DNA of 64,000 nt. Origin: Agarophyton chilense. Its lineage: Eukaryota; Rhodophyta; Florideophyceae; Gracilariales; Gracilariaceae. The notes under the pieces are model-generated. The model had not been told where the DNA came from. It searched no databases and was given only the letters and a program-made list of their open reading frames with translations. Within the stretch, counting starts at the first letter, position 1, and each line of letters opens with the position of its first letter. Below, piece by piece: positions 11,243 to 23,093 of the stretch. The position numbers and the translations under genes were made by a program. The stretch is from contig JARGXX010000013.1 of the NCBI GenBank assembly GCA_030374765.1, positions 992,001-1,056,000 of the forward strand. Direction: 5' to 3'.

Positions 11243-14200
11243 CACTGCCGAAATCGCGGAAGACGGTGAGCATACGACTGCAGCTCCACACGCTGAGCAC
11301 TTTAAACCTCAGGATGTTACGGCCCCTATCACAGGAGCAGACCAGATGGATCCTGTTCAGGAATTGGAGAAATGGGATCTCAACCATGTACCCGCATCTC
11401 ACCGGGAGAAGCTGAGGCACATGCTTCGTGAATTTACCCCCATGTGGGATGGTTCCCTTGGAACTATTGGGATTACAGAACACCGCATCGACTTGTTACC
11501 GAACACTCGGCCTATTGCCCAACACCCTTACAGGGCTGGACCGAAAGCTCGGGAAGAGGAGAAATCTCAGGTGGAGAAGATGCTTAAAGCGGGCGTAATT
11601 GAACCTGCCCAGTCCGCTTGGGCCTCACCAGTGGTGTTAGTTCCGAAACCGGATGGATCGTGGCGTTTCTGCATCGATTGCAGACGCCTGAACGAGGTAA
11701 CCATTAAGGATGTGTACCCGATCCCTCGGATGTACGAATACATCGACTCCCTTGGGAGCGCCACTGCTTTCTCTAGCCTCGACGCCAATTCGGGCTACTG
11801 GCAAGTCCTCATTAGGGAAGAAGATCGAGACAAAACGGCTTTCGTGTGTCACCAAAGACTTTTCCGATTCTGGAGGATGCCTTTTGGGTTGACAAATGCC
11901 CCCGCAACGTTCAACGGGCGATAGACATTCTGTTGGCTCCCTTCAAGTGGAGGACGTGTCTAGTGTATTTAGACGACATTATCGTCTTCTCCAACAACCT
12001 GGATGACCACCTCGAACACGTCAGGGACGTAATGAAGATACTCCGCGACGCGGGAATCACCTTGAAACTCAAGAAGTGCGAGTTTTTCACCGATTCGGTT
12101 AAGTATCTGGGTCATATCATCCGTCCCGGACAGCTTTCAATCGATGAAGTACGAGTGAAATCCTTGAAGGAAGCAAAACACCCGAAAACTCAAACGGAGT
12201 TGCGATCCTTCTTAGGTCTATGTAACGTGTATCGCCGATTCTTCCCGAACTTTGCGGATATTGCCACCCCCCTCAACAGGCTCCTGACGAAGGGACAACC
12301 AGTTGAACTGGAACCTTTTGGCGACGCGGAAGCGTCTGCCTTCACGGCACTGGTGAATGCCGTAACATCACCGCCAATCTTGGCTCTACCCAATTCTGGG
12401 CTCCCTTACGAAGTGGACACCGATGCTAGTGCAAACCAAGTAGGGTGTGCACTGTTCCAATCCTCTGAGGATGGTGAACGTCACCCTATTGGGTACTGGT
12501 CACGTTCCCTGAATGTCCATGAAAGGAACTACTCGGTCTCCGAGAAAGAATGTTTAGCCGTTGTGTGGGCCTTAGCTACACGTCGCCCCTATCTGATGGG
12601 TACTCGTTTCAAAGTCCATACGGACCACGCATGATTGCGTTGGCTCCTGGATATCTCCGAACCCTCGGGTCGCCTTATGCGCTGGCGTCTCCGACTGTCG
12701 GAATTGGACTTTGAGATCCTGTACAAGAAAGGGAAGCTGAACACTCAGGCTGATGCACTATCCCGCTTGGGAACCACAGCGGAAACGGAACCCTACGAGG
12801 ACGATGACATCCCATGCTTTATGGTATCGGACCTCGAGGGAGGAGCTCAACCGCTGACGGATGATGTTTGTGACGATATACTCGTCAACGAGAGTCTGGA
12901 TTCGCCGACCGGCTCTTTTATACCTATCTCTCCAGAGGAGATGATACGCGAGCAACAGCTCGACCCATTCTGTACACGGATTCGGGATCGCCTCAACGGA
13001 GGATTTCAGTTACCTTTCGAGGACGACGATCAGGGTTACCTAATCAGGACCGTTGGACCTCGCCCGAGGATAGTGGTGCCGCACACCCTACAACAGAGGG
13101 TATTACACCTCACTCACTATGTGAAGGTTGGCGCCCACCCCGGGGGAAGAAAACTGTACCTCACGTTGAGAAGGGACTTTTACTGGCCGGCAATGGCATT
13201 CGATTGTTACGCCGTCAGACGGGCCTGCGCCAATTGCGCCAAGAATGACGTCAAACTTCGGAAGCACTCTAAGAAGTTGATGCTGTTCCCGGCACGGGCT
13301 CCACTCGAATTCGTGGCCATAGACATCCTAGGGGAGTTTATCAGGACGCCTCGAGGTCATCGGTATCTGCTTGTCATTTCTGACAGATTCTCTAAGCTAA
13401 CGAGAACTGTGCCGCTGAAGCGGATCACCGCCGCTACCGTCGCGCAAGCGTTCGTGACCCATTGGGTGTTCGTATATGGACCGCTGGTGCAGTTGTTATC
13501 CGACAACGGAGGGCAATTCGCATCAAAGTTCTTTCAGGATGTATGTCGAATCCTTGATGTAAGGAATTTATTTGTTACTACGTATCACCCTCAGGGGAAT
13601 GGCCAGGTGGAGAGGCTTAACCGCACGATACTCAACGCTTTGAGATCGTATGTTGCGGATCACCCCAAAAATTGGGACTTGTACACAGACGCTATCACGT
13701 ATGTATACAACACCCAGGTACATCGGGTTACATCGTTATCCCCATTCGAACTGGTACTGTCGAGGACACCGCCGCCGGTCGCCATCGACGCTAAACCGAC
13801 GCTGTCGACGTACCCGTCCCCGGGATTGTACCGAGAAGCATGGAAGAAGTGGCTTACGAAGATGGTGCCGATAGCCCGGAAAGCAATGGACAAAGCTCAA
13901 CGCGCCTACAAGAAGGACTTTGACAATCGGGTTCGCAAACCTCTACCTCAGGTGGAGCCCCACGACTTCGTCTTCCTTCGAAAGGAATAGTAGAATCCTG
14001 AAAAGGAACGTAGGCACAAGCTTTCGCCAATTGTGGACGGACCCTATCGTGTGGTTTCTGTAGACCCGGACACGGTAATATTGGATATCGCTAACCGCCA
14101 CGAACGGATCTCCAGGGACCGCATCACACGAGCGCCCAACCCAAATGTGGAAGTGGTGTCGGCACCAACGCCCTCCACAGGGGATGATTCAACGGAAGTT

Positions 14201-14385
14201 AACCCGTCAGGCGGAGATTCGAACACCCGCCCCGTTATACTTCCGCACCAAGAACGTGGTTTAACCGACCTACCGGAAACTTCGGATACTCCCGAACCTG
14301 GGCCCGCTCCCTCAAGGGCCCAGTCAACGAACTCTTACAGAGTTACTCTCCCACCGGAGGTAATCAAGCCTCCTGGCTCTCCGCC

Positions 14386-14403
14386 TAAGGAGGGGGAGGA
14401 GGA
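14386..14403 (+). other. Internal polypurine tract copy 2, element B
   Basis: TAAGGAGGGGGAGGAGGA shares its first 13 bases with the 3' polypurine tract at 17905-17918. It lies in the linker between integrase and chromodomain. Element C (58961) and the relic of D (19181) carry the same motif at the homologous position. Confidence 0.6.
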
Positions 14404-15739
14404 CTTAGTTCCTTCGCAGGACGATGCTTTGGCGTCAGCCAGTCGCCCTAACAGGGAATCTAGTTCTCACAGTGAGACGTCGAGCCCGACCGAGCCGGCG
14501 ACAGAGAAGTCACAACCCCAGCGTATGGGTAGCAACATCACCGCCGACCCAGCCGAGCAAGACGTCAGAAAAGATGACGAAACCCCGCCTAGGGAGAGTC
14601 GTGTGGAGAACGCCGCACCCGGAACGCCTACAGAGCCGACGATCACCCGCCGCCGCGGACAAGACACTGAGGTGTCGCACACTCAAACCCCGCTTTCTTG
14701 GGAACGAGCTGTGTCAGCGGACCCGCACGGGGAAGATCTCGACGACGAGGTTGACCAAATTTGGCTCTCTGTTATGGAATGGGAATAGGAACTCTTATGG
14801 AGACACTGGAACCCTGAGGAATGGGAAAGAAATGAGTGAGACCCGTCGGGGACAGCTCAGGAGAGTGCTAGCGCGTGTCAAAAGCGCCACCTCACATCCG
14901 CTTGCGGAGTGGCAACCGGCACCCGCGCATTTATGTGGCACATGTCGAATGGCACCGAGCCAATCAAAAGGCTCTGACGACCAACCGTCGTGCAAACCGC
15001 CTCCGTCGCACGGCGCGTTGCACAAGAGCACCCTTCGTCCCCGTAGCTCGGGTTGAAGTTGAAGTCTTACCCCCCTGACATTGAAGACGCTACCGCGTCG
15101 CTGTTTCTCAAACGTCACGGAATCTAAGAACACTGTTGTTATCGAGAAGATCTCAGCTTTAAGGAGAATTCAAAACTGGGCCGTTTTGACTCCGTAGACG
15201 AAAGTTACAACGTAGCCCACAGGCCACTCGGCGCCGTTTGGACGAAGTGCTGAGACCCGCTCGCAACACGGAAAAGAACCCACCGGGGTGTGTCTAGACC
15301 CTACGTTGACACCCTCAAGGGAACTAGAGCGTTCCAAGATGGAAGAGAAGCCCGAACAGAGAAAAGTGTACCAGCAGGAATTCGTTATCGATCGCATCGT
15401 GCGTCACATCTACACCCCCGAGGGAGAAGTTCGCTACCAAGTCCGATGGTACGGATTCTCGCCTGATGAGGATACAGTGGAACCCATTGAGCACCTTCCG
15501 AGGTCTAAGGTTTTATCCTATCACCGACGCGCTCGGGTAACCTTGCCTCCAAATCTGGATTGTGCCCAAGTCGGATAAGCCACCACGGGAACTGGTGTGG
15601 ATGCGACCTCGAAGAGAGGAAGATGTTGGACCTCTGAAGAGGAATTGAGGATAGTATCCCGAAGAACACGTATTGAGAGGGAGTGTCTACTGGCCCTCGG
15701 CCTAGCGCCCTTAACCGGGGAACACAGCACCGGTTATCG

Positions 15740-15912
15740 GGACAGTTTATGATGAAAAAAAGGAAAGGAAGACCCAAGAAGTGGAGAAGAAGATTAAGAA
15801 GAAGATTGGACCCTAGGAAGGGAAGAAGATGAAGACGAAGATGAAGAAGATCCTAAGAAGGAAGAAGAAAAGAAGTAGAAGTTAAGATCCTAAAAAGGAA
15901 GAAGAAAATAAG
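15740..15912 (+). repeat. Purine-rich tract with a short basic open frame
   Basis: About 170 bases are almost only A and G, rich in AAGA and GAAG. They lie between the chromodomain end and the antisense gene of element B. Inside, 15749-15832 is open for 27 codons from two ATGs and encodes a very basic peptide with the AT-hook-like core RKGRPKKWRRR. It may be low-complexity chance coding. No equivalent was seen in element C. Confidence 0.5.
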
Positions 15913-15979
15913 TTATGCAAATATCAGAAGTTTACTATTGTGGCCAAGCTATGGACTCCACGATTGCCCGAAGGCGGAA

Positions 15980-17708
15980 CTACGGAAAGCCCGAGGAGGG
16001 ACCCGCCCCACCGTTGAGATTCTGACCCTGATGGTACGCCGAGGCGAAAGCCAACGTCTGGCTCACATCCGTCATACCCGGGGGAATCGGAATGCCCTCG
16101 TTCACGAGGCCTTGTCGCACACTATCCGCTTGCGGAGTGGCAACCGGCGCCTGCGCAAGGGTGTTCACACCCCAACCGGGGGGGAGCAGATGGACCGCAA
16201 CCGGATGCATTCGCCGCCGCAGCTGAGGTCGTTCCCACTGGTTGGAAGGGTGCAGACGGCTCCACAGGGAGTACTCCACTAGGAGCTGGCATGTCTTTAT
16301 CCAACGCTGGATCGTCCAGGTCTACTGGAGGCTGGTACTCGTAATCGTCGGTATAAATGAACCCCGTCGGGTGTCCCACCGGCATCGGTCGAGGCGAGTC
16401 AATCAGCGCCCGTGCTTGCGCCGCGCTGATGCGAACCCCTTCGAAGGGATTGTAATAGACCCAGTTACCGGAGCCCGGATCGTACCGGCCAGGAGACTTG
16501 TCTCGCGCGGATCCTTCCCCTGCCAGCTGATTTTCCACTGGAACTCGATCCCATTGGGTGTTGTCGATCACGTCCAAGATTGGATACAGGTCCTGCATGC
16601 TGCTGGCCGAACCCAACGCTGGGACAAGGTCGATCTGACGCATGATGGTCCGTAGCATCGGAGGAATATACTAGACACGGAAATGGTCATGTGCATCCCA
16701 GAGGAGGTGCGCCGCTACGCGGGCTGCCCACACGGCTGCAACGAGGGCCCAGTACCCCGAGTTCGGGTCGTGCATCAAACGAGACCCGATATAGTAGATG
16801 CATGGGGGCAGTTAAGCACAGCACCCCTGGGGGGAACTCGACCTTACTGCACCAAGCTGGAAGGGGCACGAATCGCCCAACCTTCGCCGTGTTACGGATA
16901 CGCTCCAGTTCCACGTGAGGATACGGGACAAGGAACCCGAAACGGGAGCGCGAGCGGCGCTCGAAGCGCACGCGTCGATCGAACCCATACTGGGTAAACT
17001 GCCGTTGAAGGTACCTGAATTCAGCCCGAAGGATGGGACGACTCCATTGGAGCATATCTTCTCGGAGAGGAAAACCCGGTCCGCGGAACTCGGCTTCGGG
17101 AAAGGCTGCCAGGTTATCCCCGTAGGAGACCTCACCGTACGTGCGGTAATAGGCGACATCTAACCCGTACTCCGGTGGAACCAGATGGTCAAAGCGTGAC
17201 TCTCCAATCGCTGGTAGGCCAGAGCCGCCATCGCTGCGCACGCCTTGTCCAGGGACTCCCCGCGACTGCAGTATAGATACTGAGGCTCTATGGCTACCCG
17301 CGCCCTCCAATCGGGAGAACGCACAACCTCAACAGGTAGGCCACCCGGCAATAAGCCGTCTTCCACGTAGGGGTCGATGAGCTCATCGTCGCGAACCGCT
17401 GTCGGATGGAACCACGGAGCGCGGGAATATATCACCGGATCGGTAAGGGGACTCCACCTTCGAAAGGATTCGTTTGAGATCCAACCTCTGGAGTTTGCTA
17501 CCAAGGGCATCGCATGAGCGGAGTTCCACGCCACCGTGTTAATGTCCAAATCCTCCTGAGGATGTCGGTTGCTCGCAGAGGCGGAAGGTTTGGTACCCGA
17601 CGGAGCTGCATCCAAACCGGAGAAATATCCACCCTGCTGGGGAGCTTCGTTGTCCGCCGGCGCGGAGGCCGACGGCCCCGAGATTGGGTTGATGACGTAT
17701 GGGTTCAT
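15980..17708 (-). pseudogene. Antisense gene of element B (frameshifted copy of the C antisense protein)
   Basis: Read on the minus strand from ATG at 17708, three overlapping frames (17708-17160, about 17250-16810, 16658-16122) together cover most of the 567-residue protein encoded in the same place in element C. Matching segments include GGYFSG (C: AGYFSG), APWFHPTAV (C: APWFHPIAV), WSRPILRAEFRYLQRQ (C: WTRPIIRAEFRYMRRL), RFERRSRSRFGFLVPY (C: RFERRARSRFGYLVPY) and VYYNPFEG (C: VYFDPWEG). At least two frameshifts break it. The C-terminal part appears in yet another frame to about 15980. The function is unknown; no family was recognised. Confidence 0.8.
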
Positions 17709-17904
17709 TCCCTTGAGAGGGCTGGTTGAGACTGCTGTTGCGAGAAGTTGCTTATCGCCGAAAGTCGGAGGAGTAGAAGAAAGTTGTACCGATGTGCCGG
17801 TTTTGTGGCGATCCTCAGAAGTGGAGAAGGATCACATTGGGAGAGAAGTATGTATAGTGACCAGAAAGCGAGACACCCGCGGCTCGGAATGTTCTTCCTC
17901 GTCT

Positions 17905-17918
17905 TAAGGAGGGGGAGA
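17905..17918 (+). other. 3' polypurine tract of element B
   Basis: TAAGGAGGGGGAGA abuts the TG of the 3' LTR. It would resist RNase H and prime plus-strand DNA. Elements C (62700) and D have the equivalent tract. Confidence 0.85.
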
Positions 17919-18834
17919 TGTAGAGCAACGCCCAGTTAGGGAATAATTGAAGATGCAACTCATAGAATGAGTATTGAACCCTCCGAGGGTTATGAATATG
18001 ATCCCCTCTAAGGTGTGCTGAGGTGGCACTGTTTTCTGGTTAGAGTTTGCCTATGAAGTGAAAATTCGGATGGCCCATGGTTGGATTGGCCCCGTGATAC
18101 ACGTGGCTTAGTTTTGGCACCGATTTTCGGATATTTGTTAGAACGTTGGTCTTTTGGGCCCTGACAGTGGGATCTCCACGTGTATGGCCCTGAGCAGGTT
18201 TGCACTACTGTAGAGTTTAGTTAGTGGGCCCTACTTAGGGAGATGAGATCTGACAGTCCGAAGCTCAGAGTAAATGGGAACCAAGGTTGGTCTTCGATAC
18301 CTTTAGAGGCTCTTCGTCGCCATCGTTTCGGCCTTACAACCCGGAACGGGCTCTGGTTAGCAACGCCTGCGTAGGGACACGACTCCACTTGGAGAGTGCC
18401 CACGTTTGGGTTCCGTGCAACCACCCCCTTGGGACCGCTCAGACGACCTGCGTGCACGATACCCCGTGGGGGTTCTGCTTACTTGTTGCGTGCTTTTTGT
18501 GTTTCCTTTCGAGGACAGGTTTTCGCCCCTGTATTGGGTTTCTTTTGTTGTTTCGCCCCTTTTCTGGTTCTCGGGTCCGGTGCCTGTTAGTGCCCGACCC
18601 TCGCCCCGTTTTTCCTCTTCGCCGGATTTTCCCCCATTCGTTGGGATACCCATACCCATTCCCGACCCAACGGTTTCTACCCCTCACCTCCGTCGGTACT
18701 GCCGGAATCCCCCGTGGGAGTTACACCCCACACTACGGGTGGAACGGAGGGCTCTGTCTCTGAGTCTGCCTCCCCCAGGGACCAAGGCTTCGAACTCCTT
18801 GAGAGCACTTCCCGTCGCCGGGTTTTGCTCCACG
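17919..18834 (+). repeat. 3' LTR of element B
   Basis: The same sequence as 7080-7996 with scattered substitutions and small indels. It begins TGTAGAGCAACGCCC after the polypurine tract and ends GCTCCACG, where the 5' copy has GCTCCACA. Sequence homologous to element C resumes immediately after it. Confidence 0.92.
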
Positions 18835-19225
18835 CTCACCCATCGCTAATAGATCCTATAAGAGTACCTCTATCATAGAGAACACATTCGGTGTGAAAAT
18901 ACCACACGCGCAATACCAAATTTTACGCTATCGAACTATCTTACCAACTCAAACCTTCGTTTATTTAACCAGAACTGAAACAAAAATCGTTTATCGTAGA
19001 TCGCAACACTGGAAAAAACCGTCATTGGGAGACCATCAGTTCTAACACACCCTACTCAGCGATTGTCGGTTTTACCGATGCTTTCGGATCCTGGCCAAAA
19101 TGCAGTTCCTTCGCTCCCGCCCTCGCGGGGTTTCTACTTCAGCCGGCTGAAGGTTTCCCCATTGCCTATGACGCTCCGTCGAAGGAGGGGGAAAGAAAAA
19201 TAGCTCTCGTCGAGAGATTTCTACC

Positions 19226-19676
19226 TGTAACGCAATGACTTGTAGGTCAGCGTATTGGTCTTAACCTAAAGTAACGTGGTAGAGCGGGTCCTGAGGTCCG
19301 TATCCTTGACGAAGGCACTCCCAATGTAGTTGGTGTAATGGGCGGTCGTTTACTGCGTAGTCCTACAAGTAGAAGACTCGAAAAAGATGATTTGAAGACC
19401 AATTGATGGAACTAGTGTATAAAAGGGGGGAGTTTAGTATCCTAACGTTGCCTACCTGACTTTAAAGGAGAAACGTCACTCGAGTCAAGTAAACATCAAT
19501 GGCGAGGCACTGGGATCTCCATGGCACTGTAAAGCTATGGTATTACACTAAATAAAACAAAATAATTATCTTGATGTGTCCAGCTGAGGTCGGCCAGTCC
19601 ACGTGGCGTTTGAAAGATACATCAGGCCCTGGCGGCTTACAGGTCTGGACCGTTATCGTTCTTTCACCACAATACA
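19226..19676 (-). repeat. Solo LTR of the element A family
   Basis: Starts TGTAACGCAATGACT and aligns over its length to the LTR at 3198-3632 in the same plus-strand orientation. The element D homology to C (58980-59030) is continuous across it: CTCTCGTCGAGAGA lies before and CTTCGCGCCAT after. No internal A sequence accompanies it, so it is a solo LTR left by LTR-LTR recombination. No clear target duplication was found. Confidence 0.72.
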
Positions 19677-20959
19677 GACTCTTCGCGCCATAAAAACCAC
19701 GAAACATGGACCCCTAGATACATCTAAATGATTAGTCTGTAGACTTGCAGTACCGTCTACACAGGTTCCCCACCCGCATTTGCTCTCTTTAGTTTTCTCT
19801 GATTCTTTTCGCGGATGTCCTACCGCATATGCTCCTTTCTGCACTCTCCACGGAGACTTTATCTCGCCCGAGCAGCCACTCAGTGAGACATCTCTCACCG
19901 TAGCAAAAACGTCAGGGAATAATTTTCGCATTAGCAACGAAGTACTAGCGACGCCCATGTATCTTGACTCACAGCCTCTGGATCAAGGTTCAGAGTAGAC
20001 AGCTACACTGAGTGCTGCAGATGAGGCGGTCTTGGAACCCTCCAAGTCGATCTCATTATTAGTCTCCTCTCTTACAGTACAGAAGGACATTCTTGTTTGA
20101 CCGAGCAAGCACACTGTGCCGCACGTGAAAGACAGGACAACTGATTTATCTTTTACAATACGGCAGAAAATTCGATTGCACCGGGCAAGCACACCGTATC
20201 GTACGAGAAAGGCAAGACAAATGATGAATCTCGTACAATACGCCAAGAGATACTGGTTATCCCGGAAACACACACCCTGTCTCACAAGAAGCCATAACAC
20301 ACAAGTTGTACTATGTACAAATCGCGTAGTTGCAAACTCAAACCGAGTGTACCTTAAAATCCCAACGACTTCGTTGAGAACAAACCGACCAACTCGGAGA
20401 ATCTAGTTGTCCAAAATAAAAATAACTCCTTCCACAAGCCCTCTCGGGAGGAGGCGGAAAACGCCACGGGGCGGGGCACTTTTCGTCATTGATTAAAATT
20501 TTCACGAGATCACACAGCACCCGGTTGGCAAGATGTCCCGATCACTGCGAAAAGTGGCCAACGCAATAATGAACGAGGCACAGTTGTGCAACAGACTTCG
20601 TCGCCATCAAATCCACCCCCGCCAAGACGGGAAGTTCCAGGCAAGTTCCTAGATCGCAACCTGAAAATCATTCTTGTTGATGAGACCTTGTTTTTAGGAG
20701 CATTAATCTACACACGAGATATCTCGGCAATTATTTCCAACCCAATTTCGGGAAGGTTGTATGTCGGGATTTCCACCATGTTCACCGCCGAAAATGACCA
20801 GTTTGTTAACACTGCGACGTTAGAATTCATATCCGAAGCGAAATGAACGTCCCTGAAACTAGTTAGTATCTCTCCACCACACAGGAAAAGAAATTCGAAA
20901 GCCCTGGATCATTTAAGAGGAGTACATAACGATCTAGGAAGAGTTGCAAAAACACCTCA

Positions 20960-21135
20960 CAGGGTGCTGGGATACGAAAACCAAAAGGCAAGGAAGTCTA
21001 CGAACAGGAGTGTGTTGTCGAATACATCGTGAAGCATTCCAAACATCCGGATGATTATTTTCATTACCTCGTTCATGGGTATGGTTAGAGTTCCAAGCCC
21101 GACTTGGACGAACCGATAGAATACCCTTCACATGA
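20960..21135 (+). pseudogene. Chromodomain remains of element D
   Basis: Aligns to the chromodomain of element C (60320-60450). GGCAAGGAAGTCTACGAACA matches GGGCGGGAAGTCTACGAGAA, and CATCCGGATG recurs in both. In translation VYEQECVVEYIVKHSKHPDD parallels the C chromodomain start. It has a stop where the aromatic-cage WYG segment should be (TATGGTTAG). Confidence 0.65.
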
Positions 21136-21399
21136 TACAATATCATCGCCGAATGTGAACAGGCATCTCAGAATGGATTGCAAAAGCCGAACTGTGACAG
21201 TAGGACAACAGTAGTGCGGGCTAAATTTCCGTGGTTCAGACAACATGAAACACAAAGCTTCTGAAACACGTTTGCAACAGATTATCTTGCCCAAGTTAAG
21301 CCCGATTTCAACTCGATTTTATCGATGGAATACCGAAAAGATGGAAACCACACTAAGATCACTAGCTCTTTCTATTCCTATTTCAGGTCTCCATTGCCC

Positions 21400-22082
21400 A
21401 TCACGGGTATTTTGTATCCCCGCTCGGGTGGATTTCACCTTGAAGGCGGGTTATCAACGCCGCTCGCATTGCAGCGACATTTCCGTCAACGATGTGGATT
21501 CCCAGTTTCACCTTTTGGAGAATGTGTGATATCACATCCACCTAACTCTAAAGCGTAGGGGACTCACCCTGCGCACCAAACACTCCCACACTTGAGGCAA
21601 ACATCGCTAGGAGTGCACTTTTACTGCTTTTAGCAGCTACAGCAATAAATTTCACCCCAGAGCGACCATCCCGATCCATGAATAGAACATCGGGAGCCAT
21701 AGAAATAATTAACACCCCCACAGTGGGTTCATTTCTGGACCTTGTGGCGTTCTCCACCTACGTATCACATTTGTTATTCACCGTGAGATCCTCACTGTTG
21801 TAGGCGTGGTAATACTTCTCGGGGTCTACGTAATCGATCGGATGCCATTCAGGCATATGCCTTAGCCCCAGACGGAAGTTGTTCGCCTTCTCTACAGAGA
21901 TGTCGTACCCTTTCCAAGGTTTCAATTACACGAAGTCTTCTGACAGTGGGGCTCACCATCTTGGTGATAGATTCGTTGCTTGCCCTCCTAAAATCTAAGG
22001 CTTTGCGCGAATAGCAACGCAGTCCAGTCGACCTGGCCGAAAACCCCAAGTTGGCCCGGGAACTTATCGGCGTTGGATTCAT
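21400..22082 (-). pseudogene. Antisense-gene remains of element D
   Basis: Positions 21785-21900 align to the segment of the C antisense gene at 61118-61250 (shared GTAGACGTGGTAATA-like and ATCGATCGGATGCC-like stretches), and 21400-21500 aligns to its 3' end near 60730-60840. No open frame remains. This supports the antisense gene as an ancestral part of the lineage. Confidence 0.6.
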
Positions 22083-22299
22083 AACCTAGCTGGATGCTTA
22101 GGTTTAAAGCTTGGGTCACGGCACGAACCCTAATGTTAGACAACACATGCGATTCTGGTTACATGTCTCCATGGAGATGAAAACCGCACAGCTGACAGCC
22201 CATTCGGATACGAATGTAGTATCAGATTTTTCGGTACGAGCAGGCACCTGCAACAGAGTTTGTACTTCCGATGTGGTGCTCGCGGTTAAGAAAAAAGAG

Positions 22300-22590
22300 G
22301 TGGTAGAGCGATAACACCAGCGAACTGGAAGTGGGTGGTAAGGGCACTACTCACCAGCGAGGGTGAACATTTCACTTTCTAATGCGGATAGAACGTGAAA
22401 AACGAGTTCGTTCGACAAGTTGCTACAGGATGACTTCTCCTTATAACTCGTCCGGATCTCCGGTTAGTGGGTCCTAATCGAAGAATAGAATATTCATGAG
22501 AACCTTGTTGTCTCATTTTTTTGAAGTCCGAGCTCACCTCCGGTACCTTATATACTATGTACCAGGTTGAGATATAATATAATACGTAAA
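22300..22590 (+). repeat. 3' LTR fragment of element D
   Basis: Follows the degraded polypurine tract of D. The stretch from about 22150 to 22575 recurs at about 31590-31995, including CACCAGCGAACTGG (CACAAGCGAGCTGG there) and TATGTACCAGGTTG. Both copies continue from internal 3' sequence into an LTR, so they are 3' ends of the same family. The right edge is unclear. Confidence 0.5.
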
Positions 22591-23093
22591 TGATATCCAG
22601 TGGCCAGCCACTTAGGCAAACCACTGTACGAGAATTATCCTTGACGGAATTCTATCTATAATATACTGTAAATCCCGACACATGGATCGCCACTAACTGG
22701 GCTGTTGTCAATATGGAATTTCTCTTAGAATGGTTGCAAATGCGCACTCCATGGTAAGCCACTCGACCCATGCCAACACGTGTTCCTCTAATATATCCAG
22801 CCTCTAGGCATCTTATGCCGGTCGACGCATCATATTATTCAACTCACTATACCCTTCACTTATAAGTTTCAACCGTGACTTCGCGATAAAATATCCAATC
22901 GGTTCGGCTGATCAAGCAGAAAACAGAAAGCAGGGTACGCAATTGCGGGATATTCCGAAGAAAATCTATCCGAAGCCTGTACTCGGTTCGACCAGCTGAT
23001 ACATCAGCGTTTTTACTGGTTCATTAGTACGTTTATTTTCCACTGGACTGGGAACTAAATACCTCAAAATTACCTAATAACGGTGAAGGTTAC

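Larger units (their letters stand above)
10255..15578 (+). pseudogene. pol: Pol of element B: PR, RT, RNase H, integrase, linker, chromodomain
   Basis: Domain order: aspartic protease (LDTGAAPNLIH, near 10540), RT (KPDGSWRFCIDCRRLNEV; YLDD at 11966-11977), RNase H (TDASANQVGCALFQ; NYSVSEKECLAVVWAL), integrase zinc finger (about 13110-13250) and DDE core (AIDILGEF, LLSDNGGQF, NGQVERLNRTI). A disordered linker follows, then a chromodomain (15352-15530, VYQQEFVIDRIVRHIY and VRWYGFSPDEDT). Defects seen against element C: one base lost near 11909 shifting the frame inside RT; TGA at 12632; TAG TAG at 13988-13993; a stop at 14786; and the chromodomain in another frame. Gag-Pol would copy the RNA to DNA and insert it; this copy cannot. 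Confidence 0.9.
7080..18834 (+). mobile_element. Ty3/gypsy element B, complete structure, 11.75 kb
   Basis: LTRs of 917 and 916 bp (7080-7996 and 17919-18834) flank a primer-binding site, gag, pol, chromodomain, a minus-strand gene and a polypurine tract. The flanking 5-mers are CTCAT on the left and CTCAC on the right, a likely target duplication with one change. The two LTRs differ at a few percent of sites by eye, so the insertion is fairly recent. Gag is intact, but pol has one frameshift and several stops, so the copy is not autonomous. It sits inside element D. Confidence 0.9.
18835..22300 (+). mobile_element. Decayed Ty3 element D, right part (linker, chromodomain, antisense-gene remains)
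   Basis: The order follows element C: integrase C-terminus (18840-18900), linker (18900-20930, with the polypurine-like copy at 19181 and CGGGCAAGCACACCGTA as in C at 59437), chromodomain remains (20980-21130), antisense-gene remains (21400-22082) and a degraded polypurine tract near 22285. A solo LTR of family A interrupts it at 19226-19676. All frames are broken. The substitution load is far above that of B, so D is the older insertion. Confidence 0.7.
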
